Assembly: GCA_013204985.1 (NCBI GenBank)
Contig: JABMLG010000003.1
Coordinates: 434,001-498,000 of the forward strand
DNA: 64,000 nt
Direction of reading: 5' to 3'
From: Microbacteriaceae bacterium VKM Ac-2855
GTDB taxonomy: Bacteria > Actinomycetota > Actinomycetes > Actinomycetales > Microbacteriaceae
This document shows positions 32,605 to 40,649 of the stretch, one piece after another. Made by a program: the position numbers and the translations under genes. Numbering within the stretch: the stretch's first letter is position 1; each line of letters opens with the position of its first letter. The notes under the pieces are model-generated. The model did no database searches. It worked only from the letters and a program-made list of their open reading frames with translations, and had not been told where the DNA came from.

Positions 32605-32976
32605 ATGGGTCTCGGAACCAGAGGAAAGAGCAAGTCGGCTGCACGCAGCCGCCGTCACGACCGTCTTCGCAAGAAGGTCGTCGGATCCGCCGAGCGTCCC
32701 CGTCTCGTCGTGAACCGGTCCGCCCGCCACGTCTTCGTCCAGATCGTCGACGACGCCCAGGGTCGTACCCTCGCGTCCGCATCGACGCTCGAGGCCGATC
32801 TTCGCGTGTTCGAGGGTGACAAGACCGCCAAGGCCCGCAAGGTCGGCGAGCTCGTCGCCGAGCGCGCGAAGAAGGCCGGAGTCGAAGCGGTCGTCTTCGA
32901 CCGTGGAGGCAACAAGTACGCCGGTCGCGTCGCCGCGATCGCCGATGGAGCACGAGAGGCAGGGCTCAACCTGTGA
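32605..32976 (+). CDS. rplR: 50S ribosomal protein L18
   Basis: L18, 123 residues, binds 5S rRNA with L5 and L25. The arginine-rich N-terminus ([14 protein letters not shown]) and the C-terminal [21 protein letters not shown] are typical. Overlaps rpsE by 4 nt (GTGA). Confidence 0.99.
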   Translation: MGLGTRGKSKSAARSRRHDRLRKKVVGSAERPRLVVNRSARHVFVQIVDDAQGRTLASASTLEADLRVFEGDKTAKARKVGELVAERAKKAGVEAVVFDRGGNKYAGRVAAIADGAREAGLNL

Positions 32977-33677
32977 GCGCCGCAGAGAACAAGGAACCCG
33001 AGGTCGCCGCTGTGTCGGAGGCCCCCGTCGAGACCGCTGCGTCCACGCAGCCGCAGCAGGAGGCTCGCGAGCCTCGCCGCGGCGGCCGTGACCGCAACCA
33101 GGGTGGCCGCGACCGCGGTGGCCGTGACGCCGAGAAGAGCCAGTTCCTCGAGCGCGTCGTGACCATCAACCGCGTGTCGAAGGTCGTCAAGGGTGGTCGT
33201 CGCTTCAGCTTCACCGCGCTCGTCGTCGTCGGCGACGGCAACGGACTCGTGGGTGTCGGCTACGGCAAGGCCCGCGAGGTCCCGACCGCCATCTCCAAGG
33301 GCGTCGAGGAGGCGAAGAAGAACTTCTTCCGCGTCCCGCGCGTCGGCTCGACCATCCCGCACCCCGTCCAGGGTGAGGCCGCTGCGGGCGTCGTCCTGCT
33401 GCGTCCGGCCGCTGCCGGTACCGGTGTCATCGCCGGTGGTCCCGTCCGCGCCGTGCTCGAGTGCGCCGGCATCCACGACGTCCTGAGCAAGTCGCTCGGT
33501 TCGTCGAACACCATCAACATCGTTCACGCGACCGTCGAGGCTCTTCAGCAGCTCGAGGAGCCGCGCGCCGTCGCCGCCCGTCGAGGTCTCGACTTCGACC
33601 AGGTCGCTCCGGCCCGTCTCATCCGTGCCGAGGCCGACGCCCTCGCCGCCGCGTCCAACGCGAAGGCAGGTGCCTGA
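32973..33677 (+). CDS. rpsE: 30S ribosomal protein S5 with N-terminal extension
   Basis: S5 of the decoding region. The double-stranded RNA-binding core starts at about residue 50 ([21 protein letters not shown]) and the [14 protein letters not shown] loop, site of spectinomycin and ram changes in other bacteria, looks normal. The total length of 234 exceeds the usual 165-200 because of a 50-residue N-terminal extension rich in Ala, Glu and Arg-Gly ([16 protein letters not shown]), probably disordered. GTG start overlaps rplR; one-base overlap with rpmD. Confidence 0.98.
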   Translation: MSAAENKEPEVAAVSEAPVETAASTQPQQEAREPRRGGRDRNQGGRDRGGRDAEKSQFLERVVTINRVSKVVKGGRRFSFTALVVVGDGNGLVGVGYGKAREVPTAISKGVEEAKKNFFRVPRVGSTIPHPVQGEAAAGVVLLRPAAAGTGVIAGGPVRAVLECAGIHDVLSKSLGSSNTINIVHATVEALQQLEEPRAVAARRGLDFDQVAPARLIRAEADALAAASNAKAGA

Positions 33678-33859
33678 TGGCCCAGCTCAAGGTGACCCAG
33701 ATCAAGTCCAAGGTGAGTGAGAAGCAGTACCAGCGCGACACGCTGCGCTCCCTCGGGCTCCGCAAGATCGGTCAGTCCGTCGTCCGTCCCGACGACGCGC
33801 AGAACCGCGGATACGTGAAGACCGTCGCCCACCTGGTGAAGGTCGAGGAGATTGACTAA
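33677..33859 (+). CDS. rpmD: 50S ribosomal protein L30
   Basis: L30, 60 residues, a small non-essential 50S protein. [19 protein letters not shown] and [14 protein letters not shown] are the family signature. It shares one base with both neighbours (TGATG with rpsE, TAATG with rplO). Confidence 0.99.
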   Translation: MAQLKVTQIKSKVSEKQYQRDTLRSLGLRKIGQSVVRPDDAQNRGYVKTVAHLVKVEEID

Positions 33860-34410
33860 TGGCTGAGAAGAACGAGGCCGCCGAGGTCGAGACGCCCAAG
33901 AAGGCGTCGACCAAGAAGGCCACTACGAAGGCTGCTGCAGCCGAGACCGTGAGCGACGCCCCCGTCGCCCGCGAGCAGGTTCTCAAGGTGCACCACCTCC
34001 GTCCGGCCGCGGGCGCCAAGAAGGCGAAGACCCGCGTCGGCCGTGGTGAGGGCTCCAAGGGTAAGACCGCCGGTCGTGGAACCAAGGGTACGAAGGCTCG
34101 TTACCAGGTCCGCGTCGGATTCGAGGGTGGCCAGATGCCGCTGCACATGCGTACACCGAAGCTGCGCGGGTTCAAGAACCCGTTCCGCGTCGAGTACCAG
34201 GTCGTGAACCTCGAGAAGCTGGCCGAGCTGTACCCGGCCGGCGGTGACGTCACCATCGGCGACCTCGTCGCCAAGGGTGCCGTTCGCAAGAACGAGAAGG
34301 TCAAGGTTCTCGGTTCGGGCGACATTGCGGTTAAGCTGAACGTCGCGGTCGACAAGGTCTCCGGCTCCGCCGAGCAGAAGATCGTCGCTGCGGGCGGCTC
34401 CATCAAGTAG
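33859..34410 (+). CDS. rplO: 50S ribosomal protein L15 with N-terminal extension
   Basis: L15, a late 50S assembly protein. The conserved part starts near residue 38 ([25 protein letters not shown], in two pieces) and contains the [16 protein letters not shown] segment. The first 37 residues are an alanine/lysine/glutamate-rich addition not found in the classical protein (total 183 versus about 147). It is followed by a 103-bp gap with an 18-bp perfect hairpin before secY. Confidence 0.98.
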   Translation: MAEKNEAAEVETPKKASTKKATTKAAAAETVSDAPVAREQVLKVHHLRPAAGAKKAKTRVGRGEGSKGKTAGRGTKGTKARYQVRVGFEGGQMPLHMRTPKLRGFKNPFRVEYQVVNLEKLAELYPAGGDVTIGDLVAKGAVRKNEKVKVLGSGDIAVKLNVAVDKVSGSAEQKIVAAGGSIK

Positions 34411-34426
34411 CAGGCCCCAGCTTGTC

Positions 34427-34476
34427 GGTCGAGCTTGCCACGCGAATCCCTCGGGGAGCGCGTGGCAAGCTCGACC
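34427..34476. repeat. 18-bp perfect inverted repeat between rplO and secY
   Basis: Arms 34427-34444 and 34459-34476 (GGTCGAGCTTGCCACGCG and its complement) are perfect, with a 14-nt loop. It begins 16 bp after the rplO stop and ends 37 bp before secY. It could attenuate transcription or set the mRNA ratio between ribosomal proteins and SecY. Confidence 0.85.
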
Positions 34477-34513
34477 TGTATCCGCACCAAAACCGAGCAG
34501 GAGACCTTAGGCA

Positions 34514-35836
34514 GTGTTTGGCGCCGTAGCGCGGATCTTCCGCACCCCCGACCTTCGTCGCAAGATCGGGTTCACCCTCGCGATCGTGGCGATCTTCCGG
34601 TTGGGATCCTTCATCCCCGCCCCCTTCGTCGACTTCAGCGCCGTTCAGGCCTGTCTCGCGGGCAATCAGAACACCTCCGGCCTCTATGAGCTGGTGAACC
34701 TCTTCAGCGGTGGAGCCCTGCTCCAGCTGTCGATCTTCGCGCTCGGCATCATGCCGTACATCACGGCGTCGATCATCGTGCAGCTGCTGCGCGTGGTCAT
34801 CCCTCACTTCGAGACGCTGTACAAGGAGGGGCAGTCCGGCCAGGCCAAGCTGACCCAGTACACGCGCTATCTCACCATCGCCCTCGGTGTGCTGCAGTCC
34901 ACCACCCTCATCACGGTCGCCCGATCGGGCGCCCTCTTCGGCCAGTCCAGTGTCGCCGAGTGCTCGACGTTGATCACGAGCGACGCCTGGTACGCCATCC
35001 TGCTGATGGTGATCACCATGACCGCCGGTACCGGCTTGATCATGTGGATGGGTGAGCTGATCACCGAGCGCGGCATCGGCAACGGCATGTCCCTGCTGAT
35101 CTTCACGTCGATCGCCTCCACCTTCCCGAACTCGCTGTGGTCCATCGCTCAGGCGAAGGGCTTCGAGACCTTCCTGCTCGTGTTGGGCATCGGCCTGCTC
35201 CTCGTCGTCGCCGTTGTGTTCGTCGAGCAGTCGCAGCGGCGCATCCCGGTGCAGTACGCCAAGCGGATGGTCGGACGCCGCACGTTCGGCGGCAACAACA
35301 CCTACATCCCGATCAAGGTGAACATGGCGGGCGTGGTCCCGGTCATCTTCGCGTCGTCGTTGCTGTACCTGCCCGCGCTGATCGCGCAGTTCAACCAGCC
35401 CGCTGCCGGCCAGGAGCCGCAGGCCTGGGTCACCTGGATCACGAACTACCTGACCAAGGGCGATCACCCGCTGTACATGCTGCTGTACTTCCTGCTCATC
35501 GTCGGTTTCACGTACTTCTACGTCGCCATCACGTTCAACCCGGACGAGGTCGCCGACAACATGAAGAAGTACGGCGGCTTCATCCCCGGCATCCGCGCGG
35601 GTCGTCCGACGGCCGAGTACCTGAACTACGTGCTCACCCGGGTGACGCTGCCCGGTTCGATGTACCTCGGTCTGATCGCTCTCGTACCGCTCGTCGCGTT
35701 GGCGCTCGTGGGAGCCAACGCCAACTTCCCCTTCGGTGGCACGTCGATCCTCATCATCGTGGGTGTCGGCCTCGAGACGGTGAAACAGATCGACTCGCAG
35801 CTGCAGCAGCGGCACTACGAAGGGCTCCTCCGATGA
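34514..35836 (+). CDS. secY: Preprotein translocase subunit SecY
   Basis: SecY, 440 residues, ten transmembrane helices, forms the protein-conducting channel of the Sec system. The plug and lateral-gate regions are present and the cytoplasmic loops carry the usual [13 protein letters not shown]-type sequence (here [21 protein letters not shown]). GTG start after GGAG. Overlaps adk by 4 nt, the standard secY-adk-map arrangement. Confidence 0.99.
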   Translation: MFGAVARIFRTPDLRRKIGFTLAIVAIFRLGSFIPAPFVDFSAVQACLAGNQNTSGLYELVNLFSGGALLQLSIFALGIMPYITASIIVQLLRVVIPHFETLYKEGQSGQAKLTQYTRYLTIALGVLQSTTLITVARSGALFGQSSVAECSTLITSDAWYAILLMVITMTAGTGLIMWMGELITERGIGNGMSLLIFTSIASTFPNSLWSIAQAKGFETFLLVLGIGLLLVVAVVFVEQSQRRIPVQYAKRMVGRRTFGGNNTYIPIKVNMAGVVPVIFASSLLYLPALIAQFNQPAAGQEPQAWVTWITNYLTKGDHPLYMLLYFLLIVGFTYFYVAITFNPDEVADNMKKYGGFIPGIRAGRPTAEYLNYVLTRVTLPGSMYLGLIALVPLVALALVGANANFPFGGTSILIIVGVGLETVKQIDSQLQQRHYEGLLR

Positions 35837-36459
35837 CGACAGCTCACGCCGGCTTCCGCCTCCTCCTCATCGGCCCTCCCGGTGCGGGCAAGGGCACTCA
35901 GGCGCAGCGCCTCGCCGAGATCCTGTCCGTGCCGGCCGTCTCGACGGGCGACATCTTCCGGAGCAACGTGAAGAACGAGACCGCGCTCGGCCTCGAGGCG
36001 AAGGGCTACCTCGACGCCGGCAAGTACGTGCCGGACGCGTTGACCAACGCGATCGTGCACGACCGCCTGCAAGAGGCGGACGCGTCGACCGGCTTCCTGC
36101 TCGACGGCTACCCGCGTACCGCGGAGCAGGTGCACGAGCTGGACCGCATCCTCGCGGGCGACGGCAACAGCCTGGACGCCGTGGTGCAGCTGGTCGCCGA
36201 CACCGACGAGGTCGTCGCTCGTCTGCTCAAACGCGCCTCCGAACAGGGTCGCAGCGACGACAGCGAGGACGTCATCCGTCACCGTCTGGCCCTCTACGAG
36301 GAGCAGACCGCGCCCCTGATCGATATCTACGCGGCCCGCGGTCTCGTGGTGGTCGTCGACGGCCTCGGTGCGGTCGATGAGGTCACGGATCGCATCGTCA
36401 CTGCCCTTGAGGGACACAGCGTCGGTCGACTCATCGACGACTCGTCCTCGGTCGCGTAG
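35833..36459 (+). CDS. adk: Adenylate kinase
   Basis: Adenylate kinase, 208 residues, interconverts ATP + AMP and 2 ADP. P-loop [10 protein letters not shown] at residues 14-23, AMP-binding STGDIFR and the LLDGYPRT segment are present. It is the short-LID type with no zinc cysteines, and the C-terminus is about 15 residues longer than usual for this class. ATG overlaps the secY stop; ATG is preferred because the P-loop is then at the normal distance from the N-terminus. Confidence 0.98.
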   Translation: MTTAHAGFRLLLIGPPGAGKGTQAQRLAEILSVPAVSTGDIFRSNVKNETALGLEAKGYLDAGKYVPDALTNAIVHDRLQEADASTGFLLDGYPRTAEQVHELDRILAGDGNSLDAVVQLVADTDEVVARLLKRASEQGRSDDSEDVIRHRLALYEEQTAPLIDIYAARGLVVVVDGLGAVDEVTDRIVTALEGHSVGRLIDDSSSVA

Positions 36460-36471
36460 GGCACCGTTGCG

Positions 36472-37320
36472 GTGAACCTCCGTTCGTCGATCTACAAGAC
36501 GCCGGCGCAGTTGCGGTTGATGCTCGCGCCCGGACTCGCAACCGCGGCCTCGCTCGACGCGGTGCGCGCCGCGATCCGCCCCGGCGTCACGACCCTCGAA
36601 CTGGACGCACTCGCCGAGGCTGCGATCGTGGCCCTCGGCGGTCATTCGAACTTCAAGCTGGTACCGGGCTACCACCACACGATCTGCTCGTCCGTGAACG
36701 ACGAGGTGGTGCACGGCATCCCAGGCGGCCGGGTGCTGGAGCCGGGCGACATCATCTCGATCGACAGCGGTGCCGAGATCGACGGCTGGAACGGCGACTC
36801 CGCCATGACCATCGTTCTGCCCGACCCGTCTCGGACGGACGAGGTCGCGCGGCGCGAGCAGCTCTCGCGGGTCACCGAGCAGTCGATGTGGCACGGTATC
36901 GCCGCCCTCGCATCCGCTCGGCATCTCAACGAGGTGGGCGATGCGATCGAGAGCTACATCGAGTCGCAGGATCCCTCGCCGTGGGGTGCCGACTACGGGA
37001 TCCTCACTGACTACGTGGGGCACGGCATCGGTCGCTCGATGCACGAGGCGCCGCCCGTCTTCAACTACCGCGTCAAGCAGCGCGGACCCGAGGTGAAACC
37101 CGGACTGGTCGTCGCGATCGAACCGATGGTGACCGGCGGCTCCGCGGACACGCAGGTACTGGAGGACGACTGGACGGTTTCGACCGTCGACGGCAGCATG
37201 GCCAGCCACTGGGAGCACTCGGTCGCGGTGCACAAGGACGGCATCTGGGTGACGACTCTGGCCGACGGGGGAGCAGCGGGGCTGGCGCCGTTCGGGATCG
37301 CGCCGACGCCGTTCGCCTGA
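36472..37320 (+). CDS. map: Methionine aminopeptidase, type I
   Basis: Removes the initiator methionine from nascent proteins. 282 residues. The five metal ligands are visible: Asp98 and Asp109 (SIDSGAEIDGWNGDSA), the histidine in GHGIGRSMHEAP, and glutamates in VAIEPMV and WEHSVAV; the substrate-side histidine is in EVVHGIPG. GTG start 12 bp after adk. A 25-bp perfect hairpin lies between its 3' end and the convergent mtlR-type gene. Confidence 0.98.
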   Translation: MNLRSSIYKTPAQLRLMLAPGLATAASLDAVRAAIRPGVTTLELDALAEAAIVALGGHSNFKLVPGYHHTICSSVNDEVVHGIPGGRVLEPGDIISIDSGAEIDGWNGDSAMTIVLPDPSRTDEVARREQLSRVTEQSMWHGIAALASARHLNEVGDAIESYIESQDPSPWGADYGILTDYVGHGIGRSMHEAPPVFNYRVKQRGPEVKPGLVVAIEPMVTGGSADTQVLEDDWTVSTVDGSMASHWEHSVAVHKDGIWVTTLADGGAAGLAPFGIAPTPFA

Positions 37321-37385
37321 GGTCCACATCAGGGCGGTGCGCCGCGCCGACGCACGGACTCGCGACTCGGCGCTGCGCGCGCGCA

Positions 37386-37451
37386 GTCTCCGGGTTGCCG
37401 TTTCTTTGACGCTCGCTGGCGCTCGTGTCAAAGAAACGGCAACCCGGAGAC
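37386..37451. repeat. 25-bp perfect inverted repeat between map and the mtlR-type gene
   Basis: Arms 37386-37410 and 37427-37451 are fully complementary with a 16-nt loop. It touches the mtlR-type stop codon (37453) and lies 65 bp after map, so it probably serves as a bidirectional terminator between convergent genes. Confidence 0.9.
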
Positions 37452-37452
37452 G

Positions 37453-39369
37453 CTACTGATCGATGACTCTGACCAGTTCTTCGATGAAGGTGGAGAAGTC
37501 GGTCGAACGGCGGATGAGTTGCTGCACCTCGGCCCGCTCGATGAAGACCTCGACGAACTGGTCGAACACGCTCTGGAAGGTGCTGCGACCGGCGGAGGAG
37601 AACGCGATCATCGCGATCACGTTCACCCGTTGCTCGCCCCAGTCCATCGGGGTGTCGTTGACGACGATGGCGATCGAGGTGCGCTTCGCGCTCATGGTCA
37701 TCGCGTGCGGCACGGCGAGATTGTCGGTGAACGCGGTCGAGCTCATCCGCTCGCGTTCGATCGCGCCATCGACGTACTCGGGGTCGATGATGCCTTGCGC
37801 GACCATCCGGTCGCCGAGCATCCGGATCATCGCCTGCTCGTTGCGAGCGTGCACGTTGCGGAAGAACAGCGATTCGTCGAAGAACAGCAGCAGCTCGTCC
37901 TTGATCTGCGCCCGGCGTCGGTGCCGGCGGACCCGGCTGATGGCTCGGCGCACGCCCTCGATGTCGTGATCCGAAAGGAACGGCTGTACCACGACGACAT
38001 TGTCGGGCAGGGGCCGCTCATCGATCGTGGTGATGACCACATCGGCGGTGAGCCTGGTCCAGTCCACATCGCTGCGGGTGATGAGTGAACGCACCTCGAC
38101 CTCGGTGCCCAGGGCGCGCTCCACGCGGTGGCGCAACATGTGCGCCAGATCGTAATAGTTCGGGCAGACGATGACGCACGAGAGCCGTTCCTCCCGACGT
38201 GACACGCGCTCGAGGAAGGAGCCGACGTGCAACGCGATGTACGCGATCTCGTCGTCGTTGATCGAGATGCCGCGAAGGCGTTGCAGCCGGCTCGCGATGA
38301 ACACGGCGATCTCGTACGTCATCGGGTAACTGGTCTTGATCGAGCGCGTCAACGGATTGCGCGAGTAGCTGCCGTCCGAGGCGCGGGCGATCAGATTGGT
38401 CACGTGCAGGGCGAGGCGCACGATGAAGCCCTCGTCGTCGAGGTCGACGAGGTACTCCTCGCTGACGCGCGTGACGATCGTGCGTACGACGGCCAGGTCG
38501 TCGGGGTCGACATAGTTCTCGACGACATCGGCCACCGGCTCGTTCTGCCCGGGGGTGGCGACGCGCGTGGTCATCAGGATCGCCAGTTGAGCGAGATCGG
38601 CATCGGTGAGGTGCGTTGTGAAATGCTTCTCGACCAACTCGGCGAGGTCGCGAGCCAGCTCCCCGTGCAACGCCGAGATCTCGCGGGGCGCCTCGCCCTC
38701 GCCGACACCCTTCTCGGCTCGATCGACTGCGATCGCGATGTGAAGCAGCACGCTGTTCACACCGTATTCGTTGATGTAGTAGCCGCGCGACTCGAGCAGC
38801 TCGAGCAGTTCGGTCTTGAAAGCCCCCAGACCCTGGGACTCGAATTCGCGCTGCACGTCCTCCAGGGTGAACACACCCTGAGCGCTCTCGTCGCGGAACA
38901 TCCGCGAGATCAGCCGCCGGCGGTTGTCCTCTCCGCCGTCGAGTCGAACCGTCGAGCCTCGCCGCCACACGGTCAGTCCGGCTTCGTCCGCCAGCACCTT
39001 CACCCGCCGGAGGTCGTTCTCGACCGTGGACTCGCTCACGAAGAGCGTTTCGGCGAGGTCGTGCAGGTCGAGACCTTCAGGCGCGTCAGTCAAGCGACGC
39101 ACGATGCTGTACAGACGGTCGCGCGGAGTGTCGGCCTCGGCGTCACGAGGGCGGGCGGAGGCGAGGTATCCCGAATATGCCTCGCGCGCGATCCGGTATC
39201 CGTTCGCCGACGATTCGATCAGTTCGACCGGGGAGGAGGCTTTCACAGCGGTGACGTAACTGCGGACGCTCCGCGTGGTGACGCCGAGACGGTCGGCCAG
39301 TTCGTGCGCCGTCACCCAGCCGTCGGCGCGGGAGAGGTACTCCAGCAGACGTTCGCGGTTGTCAGGCAT
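37453..39369 (-). CDS. PRD-containing transcriptional activator of the mannitol locus (MtlR-like)
   Basis: A 638-residue modular regulator. In order: two N-terminal helix-turn-helix domains (about 1-55 and 85-140), two PTS regulation domains (about 190-290 and 295-400), a IIB-like domain with a cysteine in CVIVCPNYYD, and a IIA-like domain with the phosphorylatable His555 in NLAVPHAMTM. Such proteins (MtlR, LicR) sense PTS flux: phosphorylation by HPr at the PRDs activates, phosphorylation at IIB/IIA inhibits. The ATG at 39369 has GGAGTG upstream; the longer upstream frame is unlikely. Divergent from the IIB-ptsH-ptsI-mtlA-F-D genes, its probable targets. Confidence 0.88.
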   Translation of the reverse strand: MPDNRERLLEYLSRADGWVTAHELADRLGVTTRSVRSYVTAVKASSPVELIESSANGYRIAREAYSGYLASARPRDAEADTPRDRLYSIVRRLTDAPEGLDLHDLAETLFVSESTVENDLRRVKVLADEAGLTVWRRGSTVRLDGGEDNRRRLISRMFRDESAQGVFTLEDVQREFESQGLGAFKTELLELLESRGYYINEYGVNSVLLHIAIAVDRAEKGVGEGEAPREISALHGELARDLAELVEKHFTTHLTDADLAQLAILMTTRVATPGQNEPVADVVENYVDPDDLAVVRTIVTRVSEEYLVDLDDEGFIVRLALHVTNLIARASDGSYSRNPLTRSIKTSYPMTYEIAVFIASRLQRLRGISINDDEIAYIALHVGSFLERVSRREERLSCVIVCPNYYDLAHMLRHRVERALGTEVEVRSLITRSDVDWTRLTADVVITTIDERPLPDNVVVVQPFLSDHDIEGVRRAISRVRRHRRRAQIKDELLLFFDESLFFRNVHARNEQAMIRMLGDRMVAQGIIDPEYVDGAIERERMSSTAFTDNLAVPHAMTMSAKRTSIAIVVNDTPMDWGEQRVNVIAMIAFSSAGRSTFQSVFDQFVEVFIERAEVQQLIRRSTDFSTFIEELVRVIDQ

Positions 39370-39542
39370 GAGGGGCACTCCAGACGAGCGGATCAGGATC
39401 ATCGTCGAGCCCGGTTGACGGGCCCCGCTCATCCGCACGAAATACACGTTTCCTCGGAGAGTCAATCATCTCCGTGCCCGGGTCGGAAATCGCCGCGCTC
39501 GCGGAGACCGCCCCGGTGAGATGTGAAAGTGCTGAACGCTGT

Positions 39543-39560
39543 TTTCCGCGCCCGCGGAAA
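39543..39560. promoter_or_regulatory. Candidate operator in the mtlR/PTS divergent region
   Basis: An 18-bp perfect palindrome, TTTCCGCG-CC-CGCGGAAA, in the 264-bp region between the divergent regulator and IIB genes. It could bind the MtlR-type activator or a global sugar regulator. No promoter boxes could be assigned with confidence. Confidence 0.45.
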
Positions 39561-39633
39561 GTTCTCTGCTGGCCGGGGGAGGCCTTCGCATCCGATGATT
39601 CAATGAGTACCGACCGGGCGCAAGGAGGCGATC

Positions 39634-39972
39634 GTGGTGCAGAAGATCCTGATCGTCTGCGGAGCAGGCGCGTCGAGCACGTTCCTCGCTCATCGCATGC
39701 GTGCGGGGGCGCGGAGCCGCGGCCTCGACGCCTCGATCCGTGCCGAAAGTCTGGCGGCTCTCGCCGATTCCCTCGCGGGTGTCGACGTGGTGCTCGTCGG
39801 CCCTCATCTCGCTTCCCGGTTCGACGAGATCCGCCACCTGGCGGCGAACGTCACCCACTCCGTCGCACTCCTCCCCGAGGACGTGTTCGGAGCGCGCGGC
39901 GCCGATGTCGCGTTGGACACGGTCGTATCCCTCCTCTCCGCCGAGGCGGCCCGGTCGGGATCCACCGAGTAG
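39634..39972 (+). CDS. Orphan PTS IIB protein, lactose/chitobiose type
   Basis: A 112-residue cytosolic IIB subunit. The phosphocysteine is Cys9 in ILIVCGAGASS, and the VVLVGPHLASRFDEI segment matches the LLGPQ part of chitobiose/cellobiose IIB proteins. It is a different IIB family from the one fused to MtlA downstream, and no IIC or IIA of the same class is present in the window. It may serve a IIC encoded elsewhere or act as a phosphate-responsive regulator. AAGGAGG precedes two possible GTG starts (39634 and 39637). Confidence 0.8.
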   Translation: MVQKILIVCGAGASSTFLAHRMRAGARSRGLDASIRAESLAALADSLAGVDVVLVGPHLASRFDEIRHLAANVTHSVALLPEDVFGARGADVALDTVVSLLSAEAARSGSTE

Positions 39973-40024
39973 TCGCGACCATCGGGTCGCGGATGACGAA
40001 ACACCAACCACAAGGAGAACGTTC

Positions 40025-40291
40025 ATGGTCGAGCGCACCGTATCGGTAGCTTCATCCAAGGGCCTGCACGCCCGCCCCGCCTCGCTGTTCAGCCAGGCCG
40101 CTGCGAAGTCGGGCCAGAAGGTCCAGGTGCAGAAGTCGGGCGGCAAGGCCGTCAACGCCGCCTCGATCCTCGGCATCATCTCCTTGGGTATCGAGTTCGG
40201 CGACGAGATCACCCTCTCCGTCGAGGGCGACAACGAGCAGGCCGTGCTCGATGAACTGGTCGAGTTCTTGGCGACCGACCATGATGCGTGA
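40025..40291 (+). CDS. ptsH: Phosphocarrier protein HPr
   Basis: HPr, 88 residues, receives phosphate from enzyme I on His15 (GLHARPAS) and passes it to IIA proteins. A serine at 47 in NAASILGI occupies the position of the regulatory Ser46 of low-GC Gram-positive HPr; whether it is phosphorylated in this lineage is unknown. AAGGAG sits 7 nt before the ATG. It is separated from ptsI by 358 bp containing tandem repeats. Confidence 0.97.
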   Translation: MVERTVSVASSKGLHARPASLFSQAAAKSGQKVQVQKSGGKAVNAASILGIISLGIEFGDEITLSVEGDNEQAVLDELVEFLATDHDA

Positions 40292-40327
40292 CGCGTGACG
40301 CGTAGCGTCACGAAAGGCGGCAGCCCT

Positions 40328-40540
40328 CACGCGAGCACCTGCGAACCGTAACGGCGACCCTCAATGGGTCGCATCAAGGCTTCCGCCCCTCACGCAAGCA
40401 CCTGCGAACTGTAACGGCGACCCTCAATGGGTCGCATCAACGCTTCCGCCCTTACGGCGCAACCTGCGAAACGTAACGGGGTCGCATCAAGGCTTCCGCC
40501 CCGAAGGCGCAACCGGCAATCCGTGACGGCGACCCTCACC
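40328..40540 (+). repeat. 63-nt tandem repeats between ptsH and ptsI
   Basis: Two full copies (from 40328 and 40391) are followed by a copy lacking about 12 nt and a diverged partial copy. Each full unit carries a perfect GCGACCC-TCAAT-GGGTCGC hairpin. The rest of the 358-bp ptsH-ptsI gap has a GTGACGC/GCGTCAC hairpin right after ptsH and an A/C-rich stretch before the ptsI ribosome-binding site GAGAGGA; no gene is seen. Confidence 0.88.
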
Positions 40541-40649
40541 GGACACGCACCACGCCCTGCCGCAGCCCCGACCGCATCCGCTCCCACAGCCGGACACACC
40601 AACCGCTGCACGCTTCAACGACGAGGCAGCACGAGAGGAACCAACAGCT

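Noticed and set aside
40328-40540. CRISPR array
   Set aside because: Adjacent units are nearly identical over their full 63 nt with no variable spacers, and no cas gene is present.
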